Of a stretch of DNA of 6,252 bases, positions 5,248 to 6,252 are shown one piece after another. The notes beneath the pieces were generated by a model. It was not told the DNA's origin and made no database searches. It saw only the letters and a program-made list of their open reading frames with translations. The number at the start of each line of letters is the position of its first letter. The stretch's first letter is position 1. Origin of the DNA: Candidatus Scatomorpha merdipullorum. GTDB taxonomy: Bacteria > Bacillota > Clostridia > Oscillospirales > Oscillospiraceae. Location of the stretch: assembly GCA_018716795.1 (NCBI GenBank), contig DVJK01000017.1, positions 1-6,252 on the forward strand. The letters are read 5' to 3'. Position numbers and translations under genes: made by a program.

Positions 5248-5576
5248 AGGCCGGAATCATACGCTGCATGCAGACCGAGGACTACTGTCCCGGCACGGCG
5301 GATTTCAAAATGCTGCGCGAGAGGCGCGGCGTATTCGAGGGCGTGGAGGAGGACATCGAGCTCGTCGGCTTCACGAACTGCGGCGGCTGCCCGGGCAAGC
5401 GCGTGCCGCTCAGGGTGCGCGAGCTTGTAAAGCGCGGCGCGGACACGATAGTTTTCGCCAGCTGCATAAAAAAGGGCACGCCCATAGGCTACCCCTGCCC
5501 CTTCGCCAAGAGGCTAATGGACCTCGCCGCCGCCGAGGCGGGCGAGGGCGTGAAAATCCTCGACTGGACGCACTGA
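5244..5576 (+). CDS. CGGC domain-containing protein (putative metal-binding)
   Basis: This 110-residue cytoplasmic protein matches the CGGC domain family, named for its central motif and thought to bind metal or act in redox chemistry through conserved cysteines. Visible are the N-terminal IIRCMQTEDYCPGTADF (C8, C15), the signature GFTNCGGCPGKR (C46, C49), FASCIKKGTPIGYPCPF (C74, C85), and the typical end KILDWTH. Length is normal for a single-domain member. The start is TTG 5244: it gives the family-standard opening MKAGIIRC, has a ribosome binding site, and overlaps the DUF134 stop by 4 bases, so translation is probably coupled. The pairing of a cysteine-rich DNA-binding protein with this cysteine-rich protein suggests a shared metal or redox role, which is inference. 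A near-copy of its last codons recurs at 6096-6119. Confidence 0.9.
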   Translation: MKAGIIRCMQTEDYCPGTADFKMLRERRGVFEGVEEDIELVGFTNCGGCPGKRVPLRVRELVKRGADTIVFASCIKKGTPIGYPCPFAKRLMDLAAAEAGEGVKILDWTH

Positions 5577-5749
5577 GTTCAGAAAAATTTTATATGTGTA
5601 TCATGCCGAAATGCCTTGAAGCGGCGGGCGGAAAATGTATAAGGTACCCAGATGTGGTGTCCGGGCACATTGATTTTTTAGCCTTTGCGTGTTCCGTCAG
5701 CACGCGGCTGGACAATCTGCGCGCAGCGCAGCGATAAGGAGCTGATTTG
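5577..5749. other. Gene-poor spacer with a doubtful 44-codon frame (5603-5737)
   Basis: No clear terminator or promoter is seen after the CGGC gene. ATG 5603 (or 5594) opens a frame to TAA 5735-5737, giving a 44- or 47-residue product with sequence such as YPDVVSGHIDFLAFACS. It has no Shine-Dalgarno site upstream and I recognise no family, so I do not call it a gene. Its stop codon overlaps the ribosome binding site of the next gene, which would allow coupling if it were translated. It may be decayed coding sequence. Confidence 0.35.
5736..5741 (+). promoter_or_regulatory. Ribosome binding site of the three-helix membrane protein gene
   Basis: AAGGAG lies 8 bases before ATG 5750 and 5 before TTG 5747. 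The ATG is preferred because of start-codon strength; the two choices differ by one residue. Confidence 0.65.
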
Positions 5750-6097
5750 ATGGAAGTAATAGTCTGCCTTTTCGGGGCCTTCGCCCTGCCCACGCTATGC
5801 TTCGCATCTTTCCACGTCGAGAGGCACGGCGCGGGAGCGGCGCTCGGAGCGCTTGGCTTTGTGATGAATCTCGGCCTATCGGTCTGGTATTTGGAGGCCG
5901 TCACAAAGTGGGTGAGGATTGAGGGCATGGAGGCTTTCGCGGGCTTTGGGGTTCCCGGCATCGTGCTGGCAATAGCCTTTGCAGGCCTGTTCTCCGCCGC
6001 AATTACCGTCAATGCGATAAAGCTTCGCGCCGCGGGAAGACAGCGCCATGAGCGCGCCGGGAGCGAAGCGGCGCGCGCCGCCGCGCGCGGGAGCTAG
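5750..6097 (+). CDS. Small membrane protein with three predicted helices, unknown function (115 aa)
   Basis: I do not recognise the family. Three hydrophobic stretches are clear: about residues 2-20 (EVIVCLFGAFALPTLCFAS), 29-50 (GALGFVMNLGLSVWYL within it) and 66-88 (GVPGIVLAIAFAGLFSAAI within it), so this is an integral cytoplasmic-membrane protein. The tail from about residue 91 is rich in Arg and Ala (KLRAAGRQRHERAGSEAARA) and should face the cytoplasm. ATG 5750 follows AAGGAG by 8 bases. No promoter of its own is evident, and it may be read from the DUF134-CGGC promoter through the unterminated spacer. The extreme GC-rich tail coding sequence abuts the second copy of the CGGC gene end, so the present C-terminus may be the product of a rearrangement. 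No function can be proposed. Confidence 0.65.
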   Translation: MEVIVCLFGAFALPTLCFASFHVERHGAGAALGALGFVMNLGLSVWYLEAVTKWVRIEGMEAFAGFGVPGIVLAIAFAGLFSAAITVNAIKLRAAGRQRHERAGSEAARAAARGS

Positions 6098-6119
6098 AAT
6101 CCTCGACTGGACGTACTAA

Positions 6120-6151
6120 AAAGCGCCGGAGCACTTTGCTCCGGCGCTTTT
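6120..6151. terminator. Strong, probably bidirectional intrinsic terminator
   Basis: AAAGCGCCGGAGC (6120-6132) pairs perfectly with GCTCCGGCGCTTT (6138-6150) around loop ACTTT. On the plus strand the stem runs into TTTT (6148-6151); on the minus strand the run of A residues (6118-6122) becomes T residues. It sits between a rightward and a leftward gene and can end both. Confidence 0.92.
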
Positions 6152-6155
6152 GCGC

Positions 6156-6252
6156 TCATTTTTCAATCATCAGGTTATCTATGCCGTTTGCCTCGAATTC
6201 GTCGAAGTATTCGTCTATGCGGGTATTGAGCTCGTTGACGTCGTCGGGGTCG
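6156..6252 (-). CDS. C-terminal end of an unidentified leftward gene (partial)
   Basis: On the minus strand an open frame enters from the right edge and ends at TGA (plus-strand TCA, 6156-6158). Only the last 31 residues are visible; they are acidic and end EANGIDNLMIEK. Codon use (GAC, GAG, CTC, AAC, CGC, with ATA) resembles the other genes here, and the terminator 4 bases beyond its stop supports a real gene end convergent with the membrane protein gene. The fragment is too short to name a family. The faint look of the end of some extracellular solute-binding proteins is not enough for a call. Confidence 0.6.
   Translation of the reverse strand, partial: DPDDVNELNTRIDEYFDEFEANGIDNLMIEK

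Larger units (their letters stand above)
5553..6119 (+). repeat. Imperfect direct repeat: CGGC gene tail and a second copy (5553-5576 and 6096-6119)
   Basis: The 24 bases at 5553-5576, which encode KILDWTH plus stop, recur at 6096-6119 with three differences, all transitions. The shared core is AATCCTCGACTGGACG. Read in the matching frame, the second copy gives RILDWTY plus TAA. It begins at the stop codon of the membrane protein gene, so the pair brackets the 5577-6095 segment. A GC-only hairpin candidate (6071-6077 with 6082-6088) lies just before copy 2. The second copy may be the remnant of a duplicated CGGC gene end, or a mark of how the segment was inserted. Confidence 0.75.

Noticed and set aside
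5577..5600. AAAAATTTTATAT after the CGGC gene as a terminator
   Set aside because: There is no GC-rich stem, only a short self-complementary A/T tract.
5590..6012. 140-codon minus-strand frame opposite the small membrane protein gene
   Set aside because: Pro/Ala/Ser/Lys-rich low-information product with no family. The plus-strand frame has a ribosome binding site and coherent membrane helices.
1..6252. CRISPR array, tRNA genes, insertion sequence ends or transposase
   Set aside because: No regularly spaced repeats, no tRNA-like cloverleaf and no transposase-like protein were seen. The repeats present are single pairs inside or beside genes.

Overview
The window looks like a piece of a GC-rich Clostridia (Bacillota) genome, perhaps an Oscillospirales-like anaerobe. 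This is an inference from four things: the LeuRS and bS21 sequences resemble clostridial versions, there is a two-subunit 2-hydroxyacyl-CoA dehydratase-family gene pair (an enzyme family of strict anaerobes), there is a DUF134/CGGC-domain pair, and the Shine-Dalgarno sites are strong and GGAGG-type. Coding DNA is GC-rich with many C/G-ending codons; the intergenic control regions are clearly AT-rich.

Layout. (1) Positions 2-1126 hold the 3' part of leuS. It carries a striking 68-codon tandem repeat that duplicates part of the catalytic core. (2) rpsU (1227-1409) has its own near-consensus promoter immediately after leuS and a strong intrinsic terminator. (3) An AT-rich control region (1449-1664) holds a candidate promoter and an inverted repeat over its -35 box. 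(4) A three-gene operon (1665-4687) encodes two subunits of the 2-hydroxyacyl-CoA dehydratase/HgdB-like iron-sulfur family and a 72-residue single-pass membrane protein. It ends in a strong terminator. No activase (HgdC-type ATPase) gene is present in the window. (5) A second operon (4807-5576) has a consensus-like promoter flanked by two CATATGCC palindromes. It encodes a DUF134 helix-turn-helix protein and, by a 4-base stop/start overlap, a CGGC-domain protein. (6) Positions 5577-5749 hold no convincing gene. They are followed by a small three-helix membrane protein (5750-6097). Just after its stop lies an imperfect copy of the last codons of the CGGC gene. (7) A bidirectional-looking terminator (6120-6151) separates it from the 3' end of a leftward gene that runs off the window.

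Function. leuS and rpsU are housekeeping translation genes. The dehydratase-like pair is expected to form an oxygen-sensitive [4Fe-4S] heterodimer that needs an ATP-driven electron-injecting activase encoded elsewhere; its substrate cannot be read from sequence. The DUF134/CGGC pair looks like a self-regulated, cysteine-rich metal- or redox-related unit.

The best leads are the leuS tandem duplication (biological or a strain-mixing assembly artefact), the dehydratase-like operon with its unusually long aromatic-rich subunit and membrane-protein partner, the paired palindromes at the DUF134 promoter, and the duplicated CGGC gene tail.
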